64,000 nt of DNA from Chryseobacterium paridis (GCF_016595215.1 NZ_JAENHK010000010.1:2341390-2405389); one strand, 5' to 3'. Shown: positions 16,066-26,600, numbered from the stretch's first letter. Notes: generated from the letters alone by a model not told the origin. Numbers and translations: made by a program.

Positions 16066-16616
16066 TGTTTTACAAGGATATAATTATATTCTACATTAAT
16101 ATTTTCAGCTATTTTTTTTGTAACCATTTTTGGAATGGTCACATTAAAATCTGCAGGTCTCGCTACAAAAGTTCCCTGCATATATATTTTTCCATCCTTG
16201 GACGAAATATTAGCTGTGGACGAAACAGGTTTATTGACACCATGAAAGTTCAACGTCCCTTGTACCGTGTATTTTTGTGGAGTTGCGGTAAGTTTACTTT
16301 TATCAAAATTTGAAATTTTCCCTGTAAAAGTTGTTTTCGGATACTTTGCTGTTTCAGCATAGCTTTCATTGAAATGCTCCTCCATCAATTTTACTTTAAA
16401 ATGAAAGTTCTTCACTACCGAAATAGATGCCATATCGCCTGTATCTGCATTTACTACGGCAACATTATTATCATCCTGAGCATATACATCTTCGAATAAA
16501 GGTACAGATGCTTCAAACGTTACTTTACCTGTTTTAGAACTATATTTTTGAGCTAAAACAAGATTGCCGGAGAGCAGCGCAATCATTAATACTATTACTT
16601 TTTTCATTGTTTTCAA
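16062..16616 (-). CDS. YceI family isoprenoid-binding periplasmic protein
   Basis: A 184-residue protein with signal peptide (MKTMKKVIVLMIALLSGNLVLAQ) followed by a YceI-type lipocalin-like domain: YSSKTGKVTFEASVPLF, DMASISVVKNFHFKVKLMEEHFNESYAET, KYPKTTFTGKI and the NFHGVNKPV strand are characteristic. YceI proteins bind polyisoprenoids such as ubiquinone or menaquinone-type molecules in a hydrophobic beta-barrel. Beside a c-type cytochrome this suggests quinone handling in the periplasm (inference). The start overlaps nothing, while its stop overlaps the ankyrin gene start by four bases. Confidence 0.92.
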   Translation of the reverse strand: MKTMKKVIVLMIALLSGNLVLAQKYSSKTGKVTFEASVPLFEDVYAQDDNNVAVVNADTGDMASISVVKNFHFKVKLMEEHFNESYAETAKYPKTTFTGKISNFDKSKLTATPQKYTVQGTLNFHGVNKPVSSTANISSKDGKIYMQGTFVARPADFNVTIPKMVTKKIAENINVEYNYILVKQ

Positions 16617-16618
16617 TT

Positions 16619-16957
16619 TTAATTTTCAATAAGACCATCAGTTTTCCATTTGATAAACATATTAATCTGGGATGGAGAAAGGGATCCTCCCTGAGGCATT
16701 TTTCCCGGATCTCCGTTCGGTCTCTGAATCCTGTCTAAAATCTTATCAATATTATTTTTAACCTGATTATAATTTGTTAAAGCCTGAGCTCCGGGAGAAT
16801 GACAAATAACACAATTGGCTTCAACAATTGGTTTTATGTCTTTTTCATATTTAATCTGCTCAGTAATTGGAGTATGATCAGAAATCTCTTCGTATGTTCT
16901 GCTTTCACAAGAAATAAGCAAAGCTCCTGATGATAATATAAATAGTAACTTCTTCAT
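16619..16957 (-). CDS. Small c-type cytochrome lipoprotein
   Basis: A 112-residue protein starting MKKLLFILSSGALLISCESR with a lipobox Cys, so probably anchored to a membrane facing the periplasm. It carries one heme-c attachment motif (CVICH, in KPIVEANCVICHSPGA) and a distal Met (GKMPQGG) able to be the sixth ligand, as in monoheme cytochromes. The ATG at 16957 is chosen because it gives the lipoprotein signal; the frame extends 22 codons further upstream inside the DUF5777 gene. The stop of that gene is one base from this start, and the gene is two bases from YceI, so the operon is tight. Confidence 0.87.
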   Translation of the reverse strand: MKKLLFILSSGALLISCESRTYEEISDHTPITEQIKYEKDIKPIVEANCVICHSPGAQALTNYNQVKNNIDKILDRIQRPNGDPGKMPQGGSLSPSQINMFIKWKTDGLIEN

Positions 16958-16958
16958 C

Positions 16959-17801
16959 TTAAAAAACTCTATAAAGATTAAACCCAAAATAAATATGTCC
17001 TTTCCCCCAGTTTCCAACTGCATTGGAAAGATATCCTATATCTGAATTGAGCTGTGAATTACTAAATACCAATTGGAAAACGTGTCCCCCCGTTTCTATA
17101 TCCATTCCAACGGACAAAGGATTTTTATAAAAACTATGGTTATCAAAATTTACGAAGTACTCCGCGTTTACAGAGATTCTTTTGGAAATTTTATAACGTC
17201 CGCCAAGTCCTGTGAGGAACTGATTTTTATCTTCAATATTAGGCTCGTATAAGTTTTTATGAATGTAAGAAGGAGTCAGCTGTAAGGAAAGTTTATCATC
17301 AAACCTTCTTGAAATTAAAGCCTGAGTAAGATAAGAAAGTCTGTCTCCAAAATGAAGATTTGGATAATTATCCTTATCTAAATCTGTATTCAAAGCCAGT
17401 ACATTATATCCTACGACATCTACCGGAAAACTTTCATTTTGCTTGAGAAGTTTATACTTGGCACCTAGTTCGAATGTTTTCTGGTTAGTTTCTCTGGATA
17501 AGTTTAAAGATAACCAATCGGTTACTCCGTAGATAGCTCCTAATTTGGTAGAAGCATCATCTAAACCAAAGAAATTTTTGAATCCGGTACTGATATCACC
17601 AAAACGGTGTGCTACCACTATATACCATTCATTCTTGGCAGCTAATTTGGTAGATTGCCCTGTGACGATCTGTAAAGCCTTAAAGGCAGGTTGAGAATTT
17701 TCAGTGTTTGTTTTAATAGTGTCGATATCTTTCAACAGATCTTCCTGCGAATAAGCAAGAGTTGAAGCTAACATCGACAAAAATAAGAGAGTTTTTGTCA
17801 T
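16959..17801 (-). CDS. DUF5777-family outer-membrane beta-barrel protein
   Basis: A 280-residue protein with a signal peptide (MTKTLLFLSMLASTLAYSQ) and alternating hydrophobic strands ending in FNLYRVF, an aromatic C-terminus typical of outer-membrane barrels. Motifs such as FKALQIVTGQSTKLAAKNEW, VAHRFGDISTGFKNFFGLDD and LGAIYGVTDWLSLNLSRE match the DUF5777 family as I know it. No function is established. It is the first gene of the operon, immediately upstream of the c-type cytochrome, and the promoter region ahead of it carries a Crp/Fnr-type palindrome. Confidence 0.85.
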   Translation of the reverse strand: MTKTLLFLSMLASTLAYSQEDLLKDIDTIKTNTENSQPAFKALQIVTGQSTKLAAKNEWYIVVAHRFGDISTGFKNFFGLDDASTKLGAIYGVTDWLSLNLSRETNQKTFELGAKYKLLKQNESFPVDVVGYNVLALNTDLDKDNYPNLHFGDRLSYLTQALISRRFDDKLSLQLTPSYIHKNLYEPNIEDKNQFLTGLGGRYKISKRISVNAEYFVNFDNHSFYKNPLSVGMDIETGGHVFQLVFSNSQLNSDIGYLSNAVGNWGKGHIYFGFNLYRVF

Positions 17802-17828
17802 ACAAATTTTTATAAATAATTAGTATGG

Positions 17829-17873
17829 CAAACTTATAGAGTTATGATTTCAAAAGTGCGTGATAAAAGTCAC
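17829..17873 (-). promoter_or_regulatory. Operon promoter with Crp/Fnr-type palindrome
   Basis: On the minus strand a -7 box TAAGTTTG lies at 17829-17836, and GTGACTTTTATCAC (GTGA-N6-TCAC, 17860-17873) matches the half-sites bound by Crp/Fnr proteins. With transcription starting near 17825, the palindrome centre (17866.5) is at about -41.5, the class II activator position. The adjacent Crp/Fnr gene is the obvious regulator candidate. The start site is predicted, not measured. Confidence 0.6.
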
Positions 17874-17931
17874 CTAACAAATTGTATTTATCAATCACTT
17901 CATAAAAAATAACTATTAAAAACAATTTTTA

Positions 17932-18582
17932 TTAGACCTGGCTAACATTTTCATTAATAGCTATTCTTATTCCCTCTTTACTCTGATAGATTTCTCCCTC
18001 ATTTTCAATTTTTTTAAGAACCCTGCTTACAACCTCTCTGGAGGTTCCCAGATTACTGGCAATCTCTCTATGCGTTAACTTAATAGGATGATTTCCTGTT
18101 AAAGTAATCTGCTGTTTGATATAGCTTAATACTCTTTTATCCAATCTGTGGAAAACAGCCTCATTAACCATATTCATTACGTCTATAAATCTTTTATCAT
18201 ATTCCTGATAAAAAACCCTATTAATTCCGGGAAAGCGAATCAACCAGTCGTGCATTACAGAAACCGGAATTAACAATACCTCTGAATCTTCTTCAGTGAT
18301 TGCATAGATCTTACTGATATAATTGCTGAAAATAGATGAAAAAGTCATTACACAACTTTCATTGGGTCTTACATAATAGTAGATCAGTTCCCGCCCGTCA
18401 TTCAGGCAGTAGACTTTTACAGATCCTGTAATCATAAAAGGGATAAACTTAATTTTTTCTCCTTCACTGATCAATTCAGTCTTTGCTTTAATCTTATCTG
18501 TAATACCATATTGATGAACTTCATTTATAAAATCCTTTCCCAAAAACCCAAATTTATTGTTAATAAATTGATGATCTATCAT
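17932..18582 (-). CDS. Crp/Fnr family transcriptional regulator
   Basis: A 216-residue regulator with a cyclic-nucleotide-binding-type sensor domain (residues about 25-130, IPFMITGSVKVYCLNDGREL and VRPNESCVM) and a C-terminal winged helix (IKLTHREIASNLGTSREVVSRVLKKIE). Only one Cys (in NESCVM) lies in the sensor half, too few for an Fe-S cluster of the Fnr type, so it probably senses something else (heme, redox or a metabolite). It is 131 bases upstream of, and on the same strand as, the five-gene envelope operon that carries a matching palindrome, so it most likely activates that operon. Confidence 0.9.
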   Translation of the reverse strand: MIDHQFINNKFGFLGKDFINEVHQYGITDKIKAKTELISEGEKIKFIPFMITGSVKVYCLNDGRELIYYYVRPNESCVMTFSSIFSNYISKIYAITEEDSEVLLIPVSVMHDWLIRFPGINRVFYQEYDKRFIDVMNMVNEAVFHRLDKRVLSYIKQQITLTGNHPIKLTHREIASNLGTSREVVSRVLKKIENEGEIYQSKEGIRIAINENVSQV

Positions 18583-18811
18583 ATATTATATCAAATTGTA
18601 AGAAGCAAATATATAAAATGCATTTTTGAATAAATGTTAAATTTTCAGCAAGAGTATTAAATTTGCGAATATTTTACTTTATTTAAAATCATAATAAATA
18701 AAAAATTCTTTATTGATTAAAATTAAATAAAATAACTCTTTTATTTGGATTACCTATAGTAGCATTATAGTCGGAATGAAAGCCAGTGACTATTTTGATT
18801 TGAACTCAGGA

Positions 18812-18843
18812 CAAAAAAAATGCCTCAATAAAAATTGAGGCAT
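18812..18843 (-). terminator. Terminator after DUF3467 gene
   Basis: On the minus strand, a perfect 10-bp stem ATGCCTCAAT / ATTGAGGCAT with a TTTT loop is followed by a run of eight T. It lies 23 bases after the DUF3467 stop and ends the rpoBC-DUF3467 transcription unit. The rest of the 283-base gap to the Crp/Fnr gene is AT-rich; a TATATTTG -7 box at 18606-18613 may drive the Crp/Fnr gene. Confidence 0.9.
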
Positions 18844-18865
18844 CTTGATTTATGTAAGAAAAATC

Positions 18866-19174
18866 TTATGCTTGTACATTATTACCTCCTAAAACGAAAG
18901 GCTCAACTTCTTTGATTTCTCCAAATTGCTGCTCGTAGTTAGCGATGTTTTGTTGAAGAGCAGATAATACTCTCTTAGCGTGAAGAGGAGCAAGAATAAT
19001 TCTTGATCTTACTTTAGCTTGTTGAACACCTGGCATTAATTGGATGAAATCCACTACAAATTCAGATGGAGAGTGGTTTACTAATGCTAAGTTAGCATAG
19101 ATCCCAGCAGCTACCATTTCATTTAATTCGATGTTGATGTTTCCGTCTTGTGGATTTTGATTTTGATTGTCCAT
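18866..19174 (-). CDS. DUF3467 domain protein
   Basis: A 102-residue cytoplasmic protein. The conserved core INIELNEMVAAGIYANLALV and the segment FVVDFIQLMPGVQQAKVRSR and ILAPLHAKRVLSALQQNI are the DUF3467 pattern, found across Bacteroidota and other bacteria; no function is established. It lies directly behind rpoC on the same strand with an 84-base gap containing an inverted repeat, and its location next to the RNA polymerase genes is conserved in flavobacteria as far as I recall. Confidence 0.87.
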   Translation of the reverse strand: MDNQNQNPQDGNINIELNEMVAAGIYANLALVNHSPSEFVVDFIQLMPGVQQAKVRSRIILAPLHAKRVLSALQQNIANYEQQFGEIKEVEPFVLGGNNVQA

Positions 19175-19198
19175 GTTTTCTTTAAATATTTTTGTTTA

Positions 19199-19249
19199 AA
19201 AAGTTTCAGGCCTCTAATTTAAAATTTAAACTTGAATCCTGAAACTTTT
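19199..19249 (-). terminator. Inverted repeat between rpoC and DUF3467 gene
   Basis: A 12-bp inverted repeat (AAAAGTTTCAGG at 19199-19210 with CCTGAAACTTTT at 19238-19249) with a 27-base loop. On the minus strand it is followed by TTAAACAAAAATA, so it is at most a weak terminator or processing hairpin after rpoC. Confidence 0.4.
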
Positions 19250-19258
19250 ATATACATT

Positions 19259-22200
19259 TTAGTTGATATCTTCGAATTCTTTTTTAGAACCTACGATAAC
19301 ATTCTGATACTCTTTAAGACCCGTACCTGCAGGAATTCTATGTCCTACAATTACGTTCTCTTTCAGACCGCTTAAGAAGTCAATTTTCCCAGCTACTGCT
19401 GCTTCGTTAAGAACCTTAGTTGTTTCCTGGAACGATGCCGCAGACATGAATGACTTAGTTTGAAGAGCTGCTCTTGTAATACCTTGAAGTACAGGTGTTG
19501 CTGTAGCAGGTAAAGCTTCTCTTACTTCAACTAAAGCCTGATCTTCACGCTTCAATTTAGAGTTCTCATCTCTTAATTCTCTTGCAGTAATCATCTGACC
19601 TGGTCTGAATTCTTTAGAATCACCAGCATCTACAACTACTTTAAGACCAAATACTCTGTTGTTCTCTTCTAAGAAATCGTATTTATGTTCTAAAGCTCCT
19701 TCAAGGAATTGAGTATCACCTCCATCAACGATCGATACTTTGGTCATCATCTGTCTTACGATAATTTCAAAGTGCTTATCATCAATTTTCACCCCTTGTA
19801 GACGGTAAACTTCCTGAATCTCATTTACCAGATATTCCTGAACCGCAGTTGGACCTTTGATTCTTAAGATATCGTCTGGAGTAATAGATCCATCAGAAAG
19901 TGGAGAACCAGCTCTTACGAAGTCATTCTCCTGAACCAGGATCTGATTAGAAAGTTTTACTAAGTAAATTTTTCTTTCTCCGGTCTTAGCCTCTACAATA
20001 AGTTCACGGTTACCTCTCTTAATTTTTCCGTAAGAAACTACCCCATCGATTTCTGTAACAACCGCTGGATTTGAAGGGTTTCTTGCTTCGAATAATTCGG
20101 TTACCCTTGGAAGACCTCCGGTGATATCCCCTGCTTTTGCAGATTTTCTTGGGATTTTGATTAAGACTTTACCAGCCTTAATTTTCTCACCATCATTAAC
20201 CATTAAGTGGGCTCCTACCGGTAAGTTGTAAGCTCTTTGCTCAACACCTTTAGAGTCTACCACCTTCAAGGTAGGTACGGCTTTCTTATTTCTAGATTCA
20301 GAGATTACTTTCTCTTCGAATCCTGTCTGTTCGTCAATTTCCAGTTGGAATGAAATACCTTGGATGATATCTTCATATTCTACTTTACCAGAAGTTTCTG
20401 CAATGATAACCGCGTTATACGGATCCCACTTACAGATAACGTCACCTTTCTTCACTTTATCACCTGGTTTTACAGCTAATACTGAACCGTAAGGTACGTT
20501 AGCTACCATTAATGGTGTTCTTGTTTCGTTGTCAGCAACCAATCTAAATTCAGTAGAACGAGATACCACAACTTCAGCAGTGTTACCATTTTCATCTTCA
20601 GAAGTAATTGTTCTTACTTCATCCATTTCAACGATACCATCTCTTCTAGCAATGATTGAAGGATTCTCAGATACGTTACCTGCAGTACCTCCTTGGTGGA
20701 AGGTTCTCAATGTTAACTGAGTTCCTGGTTCACCAATTGACTGAGCACCAATTACCCCTACTGCTTCACCCATGTGGATTACTTTACCAGTAGCAAGGTT
20801 TCTACCATAACATTTAGCACAGATACCTTTCTTAGCTTCACAAGTTAATGGAGAACGAACTTCAACAGCTTCTAATCCTGTTTCTTCAATTTTCTTAGCT
20901 AACTGCTCGTTGATGATCTGATCTGCTTCAGCGATTAATTCATCTGTTTCAGGATCATAGATGTTATGAAGAGAAACTCTACCTAAAATTCTTTCAGATA
21001 TTTTCTCAACGATCTCATCATTTTTCTTCAAGGCAGTAACTTCTGTACCTCTTAAAGTACCACAATCTACTTCTGTAACGATAACGTCTTGTGCAACGTC
21101 TACCAATCTTCTTGTCAAGTAACCTGCATCGGCAGTCTTAAGAGCGGTATCCGCAAGACCCTTACGTGCACCGTGGGTAGAGATAAAGTACTCAAGGATC
21201 GAAAGACCTTCCTTAAAGTTTGCAAGGATCGGGTTTTCGATGATCTCCGCTCCGGTAGAACCAGCTTTTTGCGGTTTTGCCATCAAACCTCTCATCCCTG
21301 ATAACTGACGGATCTGTTCTTTAGAACCCCTCGCCCCAGAATCAAGCATCATATATACAGAGTTGAATCCACCTTGATCGGTCTTCATTCTGCTCATGAT
21401 CATTTCAGTTAATCCAGCGTTCGTGTTTGTCCAAACGTCAATTACCTGGTTATAACGTTCTGTGTCTGTAATAAGACCCATGTTATAGTTAGCTCTAATC
21501 TCATCTACAGTACCGATTGCCTGAGCAACCATTTGTTTCTTCTCAACAGGAACTACAATATCCCCAAGTGAGAATGAAAGACCTCCTTTAAATGCGTTTG
21601 AATAACCCAAGTCTTTCATTGCATCAAGGAATTTAACAGTTGTAGGGAAATCTGTATCAGCAAGGATTTTACCAATAACATTTCTCAATGACTTCTTAGT
21701 TAAAAGCTCATTGATATATCCTACTTGTTTAGGTACAATTTGGTTGAATAAAATTCTACCAACAGATGTTTCAATTAATCTTGTTACTAATTCTCCATCT
21801 TCTTTAACCGGTAGTCTACATCTTACCTTAGCATTTAAAGAAACTTTTCCTTCTGCATAAGCAATTTCTGCTTCCTCAGGAGAATAGAATGCCAACCCTT
21901 CACCTTTCACTTTCATATCTTCTGTAGAACTCAATTCTTTGGTCATGAAATAAAGACCAAGAACCATGTCCTGAGAAGGTACCGTAATTGGAGAACCGTT
22001 AGCCGGGTTCAAGATGTTTTGAGAACCTAACATCAATAACTGAGCTTCAAGGATCGCTTCAGGACCTAATGGTAAATGTACCGCCATCTGGTCACCATCG
22101 AAATCGGCATTGAAGGCCGTTGTTACTAATGGGTGTAGTTGAATTGCTTTACCTTCGATCATCTTAGGTTGGAAAGCCTGGATACCTAGTCTGTGAAGAG

Positions 22201-23524
22201 TAGGTGCTCTGTTCAATAGAACAGGGTGACCTTTCATCACATTTTCCAGGATATCATAAACTACAGGTTCTTTTCTATCAATAATTCTTTTTGCAGATTT
22301 TACTGTTTTTACAATACCTCTTTCAATTAGTTTTCTAATGATAAATGGTTTGTAAAGTTCCGCAGCCATATCTTTAGGAATACCACATTCGTGAAGCTGT
22401 AAGTTTGGACCTACAACAATTACCGAACGCGCAGAGTAATCTACCCTTTTCCCTAGTAAGTTCTGACGGAAACGACCTTGCTTACCTTTCAATGAATCAG
22501 AAAGTGATTTCAATGGTCTGTTTGATTCAGATTTTACTGCAGAAGATTTTCTTGTATTATCGAATAATGAATCTACAGATTCCTGAAGCATACGCTTCTC
22601 GTTTCTTAAGATTACTTCAGGAGCTTTGATCTCCAATAATCTTTTCAAACGGTTGTTTCTGATAATAACTCTTCTATAAAGGTCATTTAAGTCAGAAGTC
22701 GCGAAACGTCCTCCATCCAATGGAACCAATGGTCTTAATTCTGGTGGAATTACAGGAAGTACACGCATAATCATCCACTCTGGTCTGTTGATCATTCTTG
22801 TATTAGCACCTCTTAATGCTTCTACAACGTTCAATCTTTTCAGAGCTTCAGTTCTTCTTTGTTTAGAACCTTCATTGTGAGCTTTGTGTCTCAAGTCGAA
22901 AGACAATGCGTCAAGATCAATTCTCTTTAATAATTCCTCAACAGCTTCAGCACCCATTTTAGCGATGAATTTGTTTGGATCAGAATCATCAAGATATTGA
23001 TTCTCAACCGGAAGAGTTTCCATGATATCAAGATATTCTTCTTCTGTTAAGAATTCCATTTTATCAAAATCAGAACCATCCAATTTCTTAGCAATACCTT
23101 GTTGGATCACAACATATCTTTCGTAATAGATAATCATATCCAATTTCTTGGAAGGAATACCTAAAAGGTAACCAATTTTGTTTGGTAAAGAACGGAAATA
23201 CCAGATGTGAGCGATAGGCACAACTAAGTTGATGTGTCCGATTCTCTCTCTTCTTACTTTCTTCTCCGTAACTTCAACCCCACAACGGTCACAAACGATC
23301 CCTTTGTAACGAATTCTCTTGTACTTACCACAAGCACATTCGTAATCTTTAATAGGACCAAAGATTTTTTCACAGAACAAACCATCTCTTTCAGGCTTAT
23401 GCGTTCTGTAGTTAATAGTTTCCGGTTTTAAAACTTCACCTCTTGAATCCTGAAGAATGGATTCGGGAGAAGCTAAACCGATGGTTATTTTATTAAATCT
23501 ACTTGATTTATTTTTATTTGACAT
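19259..23524 (-). CDS. rpoC: RNA polymerase beta' subunit
   Basis: A 1421-residue subunit of the core RNA polymerase. The N-terminal zinc finger (CACGKYKRIRYKGIVCDRC), the invariant catalytic loop NADFDGDQMAVH carrying three metal-binding Asp residues, and the second zinc site (CEAKKGICAKCYGRNL) are present. The length is normal for Bacteroidota. It begins 86 bases after rpoB on the same strand; the gap contains a short GAGACT-TTTT-AGTCTC hairpin. Confidence 0.99.
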   Translation of the reverse strand: MSNKNKSSRFNKITIGLASPESILQDSRGEVLKPETINYRTHKPERDGLFCEKIFGPIKDYECACGKYKRIRYKGIVCDRCGVEVTEKKVRRERIGHINLVVPIAHIWYFRSLPNKIGYLLGIPSKKLDMIIYYERYVVIQQGIAKKLDGSDFDKMEFLTEEEYLDIMETLPVENQYLDDSDPNKFIAKMGAEAVEELLKRIDLDALSFDLRHKAHNEGSKQRRTEALKRLNVVEALRGANTRMINRPEWMIMRVLPVIPPELRPLVPLDGGRFATSDLNDLYRRVIIRNNRLKRLLEIKAPEVILRNEKRMLQESVDSLFDNTRKSSAVKSESNRPLKSLSDSLKGKQGRFRQNLLGKRVDYSARSVIVVGPNLQLHECGIPKDMAAELYKPFIIRKLIERGIVKTVKSAKRIIDRKEPVVYDILENVMKGHPVLLNRAPTLHRLGIQAFQPKMIEGKAIQLHPLVTTAFNADFDGDQMAVHLPLGPEAILEAQLLMLGSQNILNPANGSPITVPSQDMVLGLYFMTKELSSTEDMKVKGEGLAFYSPEEAEIAYAEGKVSLNAKVRCRLPVKEDGELVTRLIETSVGRILFNQIVPKQVGYINELLTKKSLRNVIGKILADTDFPTTVKFLDAMKDLGYSNAFKGGLSFSLGDIVVPVEKKQMVAQAIGTVDEIRANYNMGLITDTERYNQVIDVWTNTNAGLTEMIMSRMKTDQGGFNSVYMMLDSGARGSKEQIRQLSGMRGLMAKPQKAGSTGAEIIENPILANFKEGLSILEYFISTHGARKGLADTALKTADAGYLTRRLVDVAQDVIVTEVDCGTLRGTEVTALKKNDEIVEKISERILGRVSLHNIYDPETDELIAEADQIINEQLAKKIEETGLEAVEVRSPLTCEAKKGICAKCYGRNLATGKVIHMGEAVGVIGAQSIGEPGTQLTLRTFHQGGTAGNVSENPSIIARRDGIVEMDEVRTITSEDENGNTAEVVVSRSTEFRLVADNETRTPLMVANVPYGSVLAVKPGDKVKKGDVICKWDPYNAVIIAETSGKVEYEDIIQGISFQLEIDEQTGFEEKVISESRNKKAVPTLKVVDSKGVEQRAYNLPVGAHLMVNDGEKIKAGKVLIKIPRKSAKAGDITGGLPRVTELFEARNPSNPAVVTEIDGVVSYGKIKRGNRELIVEAKTGERKIYLVKLSNQILVQENDFVRAGSPLSDGSITPDDILRIKGPTAVQEYLVNEIQEVYRLQGVKIDDKHFEIIVRQMMTKVSIVDGGDTQFLEGALEHKYDFLEENNRVFGLKVVVDAGDSKEFRPGQMITARELRDENSKLKREDQALVEVREALPATATPVLQGITRAALQTKSFMSAASFQETTKVLNEAAVAGKIDFLSGLKENVIVGHRIPAGTGLKEYQNVIVGSKKEFEDIN

Positions 23525-23610
23525 TGTTTTATTTTTAGATTAAAAGATTAAGAGATGTGAGATGTGAGACTTTTTAGTCTCTTTTCTCGTGTCTTAAAGT
23601 CTCTTGTCAA

Positions 23611-26600
23611 TTATTCTTCAAGTCTTACATCAAGTCCAAGACCTTGTAACTCGTGAAGTAATACATTGAATGATTCCGGAATACCTGGTTCAGGCATAGA
23701 TTCACCTTTTGCAATCGCTTCATAAGTTTTCGCTCTACCAATCACGTCATCTGACTTCACAGTCAAAATTTCTCTCAGGATATTTGATGCTCCGAATGCT
23801 TCAAGAGCCCAAACCTCCATCTCTCCAAATCTCTGACCTCCAAATTGAGCTTTACCTCCTAATGGCTGCTGAGTAATCAATGAGTAAGGACCAATTGAAC
23901 GTGCGTGCATTTTATCATCTACCATGTGTCCTAGTTTCAACATATAGATTACCCCTACTGTTGCAGGCTGAGTAAATCTTTCTCCAGTACCACCATCATA
24001 AAGGTGAGTGTTACCGAATTTTGGAAGATTTGCTTTCTCAGTATACTCAGTAATCTGCTCAAGACTAGCTCCATCGAAAATTGGTGTAGCGAACGTCATT
24101 CCTAATTTCTGACCAGCCCATCCAAGAACTGTTTCATAAATCTGTCCGATGTTCATACGAGAAGGTACCCCTAGTGGATTCAATACGATATCTACTGGTG
24201 TTCCGTCTTCAAGGAATGGCATATCTTCTTCACGAACGATTCTAGACACGATACCTTTGTTACCGTGACGTCCTGCCATTTTATCCCCTACGTTTAGTTT
24301 ACGTTTCTTAGCGATATAAACTTTAGCCAACTTCATGATACCTGCAGGAAGTTCATCACCGATAGAAATTGCAAATTTCTCACGGTTTTTAACTCCTTGG
24401 ATATCGTTGAATTTGATTTTATAGTTATGAATCAATTGTTTGATCAATTCATTTTTATCATTATCAACAGTCCAATCTGCACCGCTTACGTTTACATAAT
24501 CTTCAACTGAAGTCAATAATTTATGAGTGAACTTCACACCTTTTCCGATGATTTCTTCATCAAGATCGTTGTGAACTCCTTGAGAAGTTTTACCACTTAC
24601 AAGTGTATTTAATTTTTCAATTAAAGTATTTCTCAACTCATCAAACTTAGCCTTGTAAGTGTTTTCAATTTCTTCAAGTTTAAGTTTCTCTTCAGTTCTC
24701 TTCTTTTTATCTTTAATGTTTCTAGAGAACAATTTTTTGTTGATAACAACACCTCTCAATGAAGAATCTGCTTTTAATGAAGCATCTTTTACATCACCAG
24801 CTTTGTCACCGAAAATTGCTCTAAGAAGTTTTTCTTCAGGAGTTGGGTCAGATTCACCTTTAGGTGTGATTTTACCAATCATAATATCACCAGGCTTCAC
24901 TTCAGCACCAATTCTGATCATACCGTTTTCGTCAAGATCTTTAGTAGCTTCTTCTGAAACGTTTGGAATATCTGCTGTCAATTCTTCCATACCTAATTTG
25001 GTATCACGAACTTCAAGAGAATACTCATCCACGTGGATAGAAGTAAACCAGTCTTCACGAACAACTTTTTCATTGATTACGATCGCATCCTCAAAGTTGT
25101 ATCCTTTCCAAGGCATGAACGCAACCACTAAGTTTCTACCGAGAGCTAATTCTCCATTTTCAGTAGCATAACCATCACAAAGAACTTGTCCTTTTTCCAC
25201 TGTTTCACCAATTCTTACATTTGGTCTTAGTGTAATCGTTGTACTTTGGTTGGTTTTTCTAAACTTAGTTAGGTTATATGTTTTAGTAGCAGATTCGAAT
25301 GATACAAGATCTTCATCATCGCTTCTTTCATATTTAATAGTGATCTTATCAGCATCAACGTACTCTACAGTACCTGTACCTTCAGCATTGATCAAAATTC
25401 TAGAATCTCTTGCAACTTGTTGCTCAAGCCCTGTACCAACGATTGGAGCCTGTGGCTTCAATAGAGGAACGGCCTGACGCATCATGTTAGATCCCATCAA
25501 CGCACGGTTCGCATCATCATGTTCCAAGAATGGAATTAACGAAGCTGAAATACCAGAAATCTGGTTTGGCGCAACATCGATTAGGTTAACCTGAGATGGT
25601 TCAACTACCGGATAATCTCCGTCTAGTCTTGCAATGATTCTATCAGTAACGAATTCACCGTTATCATTCAACTCAACGTTTGCCTGAGCAATTACTTTGT
25701 CTTCTTCGTCCTCTGCATTCAGATAAATAGGAGCGGCACTAAGATCAATCTTACTGTCTTCTACTTTTCTATATGGAGTTTCGATGAAACCAAGGTTGTT
25801 GATTTTTGCATAGATTCCTAAAGAAGAAATCAAACCAATGTTTGGTCCTTCCGGAGTTTCGATTGGACAAATTCTTCCATAGTGAGTATGGTGAACGTCA
25901 CGAACCTCGAAACCTGCTCTTTCTCTTGATAGACCACCAGGCCCTAGTGCAGATAATCTTCTCTTGTGAGTGATCTCTGATAGTGGGTTGGTTTGGTCCA
26001 TAAACTGAGAAAGCTGGTTGGTACCAAAGAATGAGTTAATAACAGATGTTAAAGTCTTAGCATTAACAAGATCAAGTGGAGTAAAGATTTCGTTATCTCT
26101 AACGTTCATTCTTTCTTTGATCGTTCTTGCAATTCTTGAAAGACCTACACCGAACTGTCCTGCTAATTGCTCACCAACAGTTTTAATTCTTCTGTTTGAT
26201 AAGTGGTCAATATCATCAACCTCCGCTTTAGAATTTACCAATTCGATCAAGTGTCTTACAATCGCAATGATATCTTCTTTTGTAAGAACTTCAGTTGTTG
26301 TAGGGATATTAAGACCTAACTTTTTGTTCAATCTGTAACGTCCTACTTCTCCTAATGAGTATCTCTGCTCAGAGAAGAATAATTTTTCAATAATTCCTCT
26401 TGCTGTTTCCTCATCTGGTGGATCTGCATTTCTTAACTGACGGTAAATATATTCTACTGCCTCTTTTTCAGAGTTAGTAGGGTCTTTCTGTAATGTATTC
26501 TGGATGATAGAGAATTCATTGCTGTTTTCTTTGTGGATCAAGATCGATTTCACACCAGCATCAAGAATAAGATCTAAATGTTCTTTTTCAAGAATAGTTT

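Noticed and set aside
24659..25171. Long plus-strand frame opposite rpoB
   Set aside because: Antisense shadow of the rpoB coding sequence; Ser/Leu-rich translation typical of shadows.
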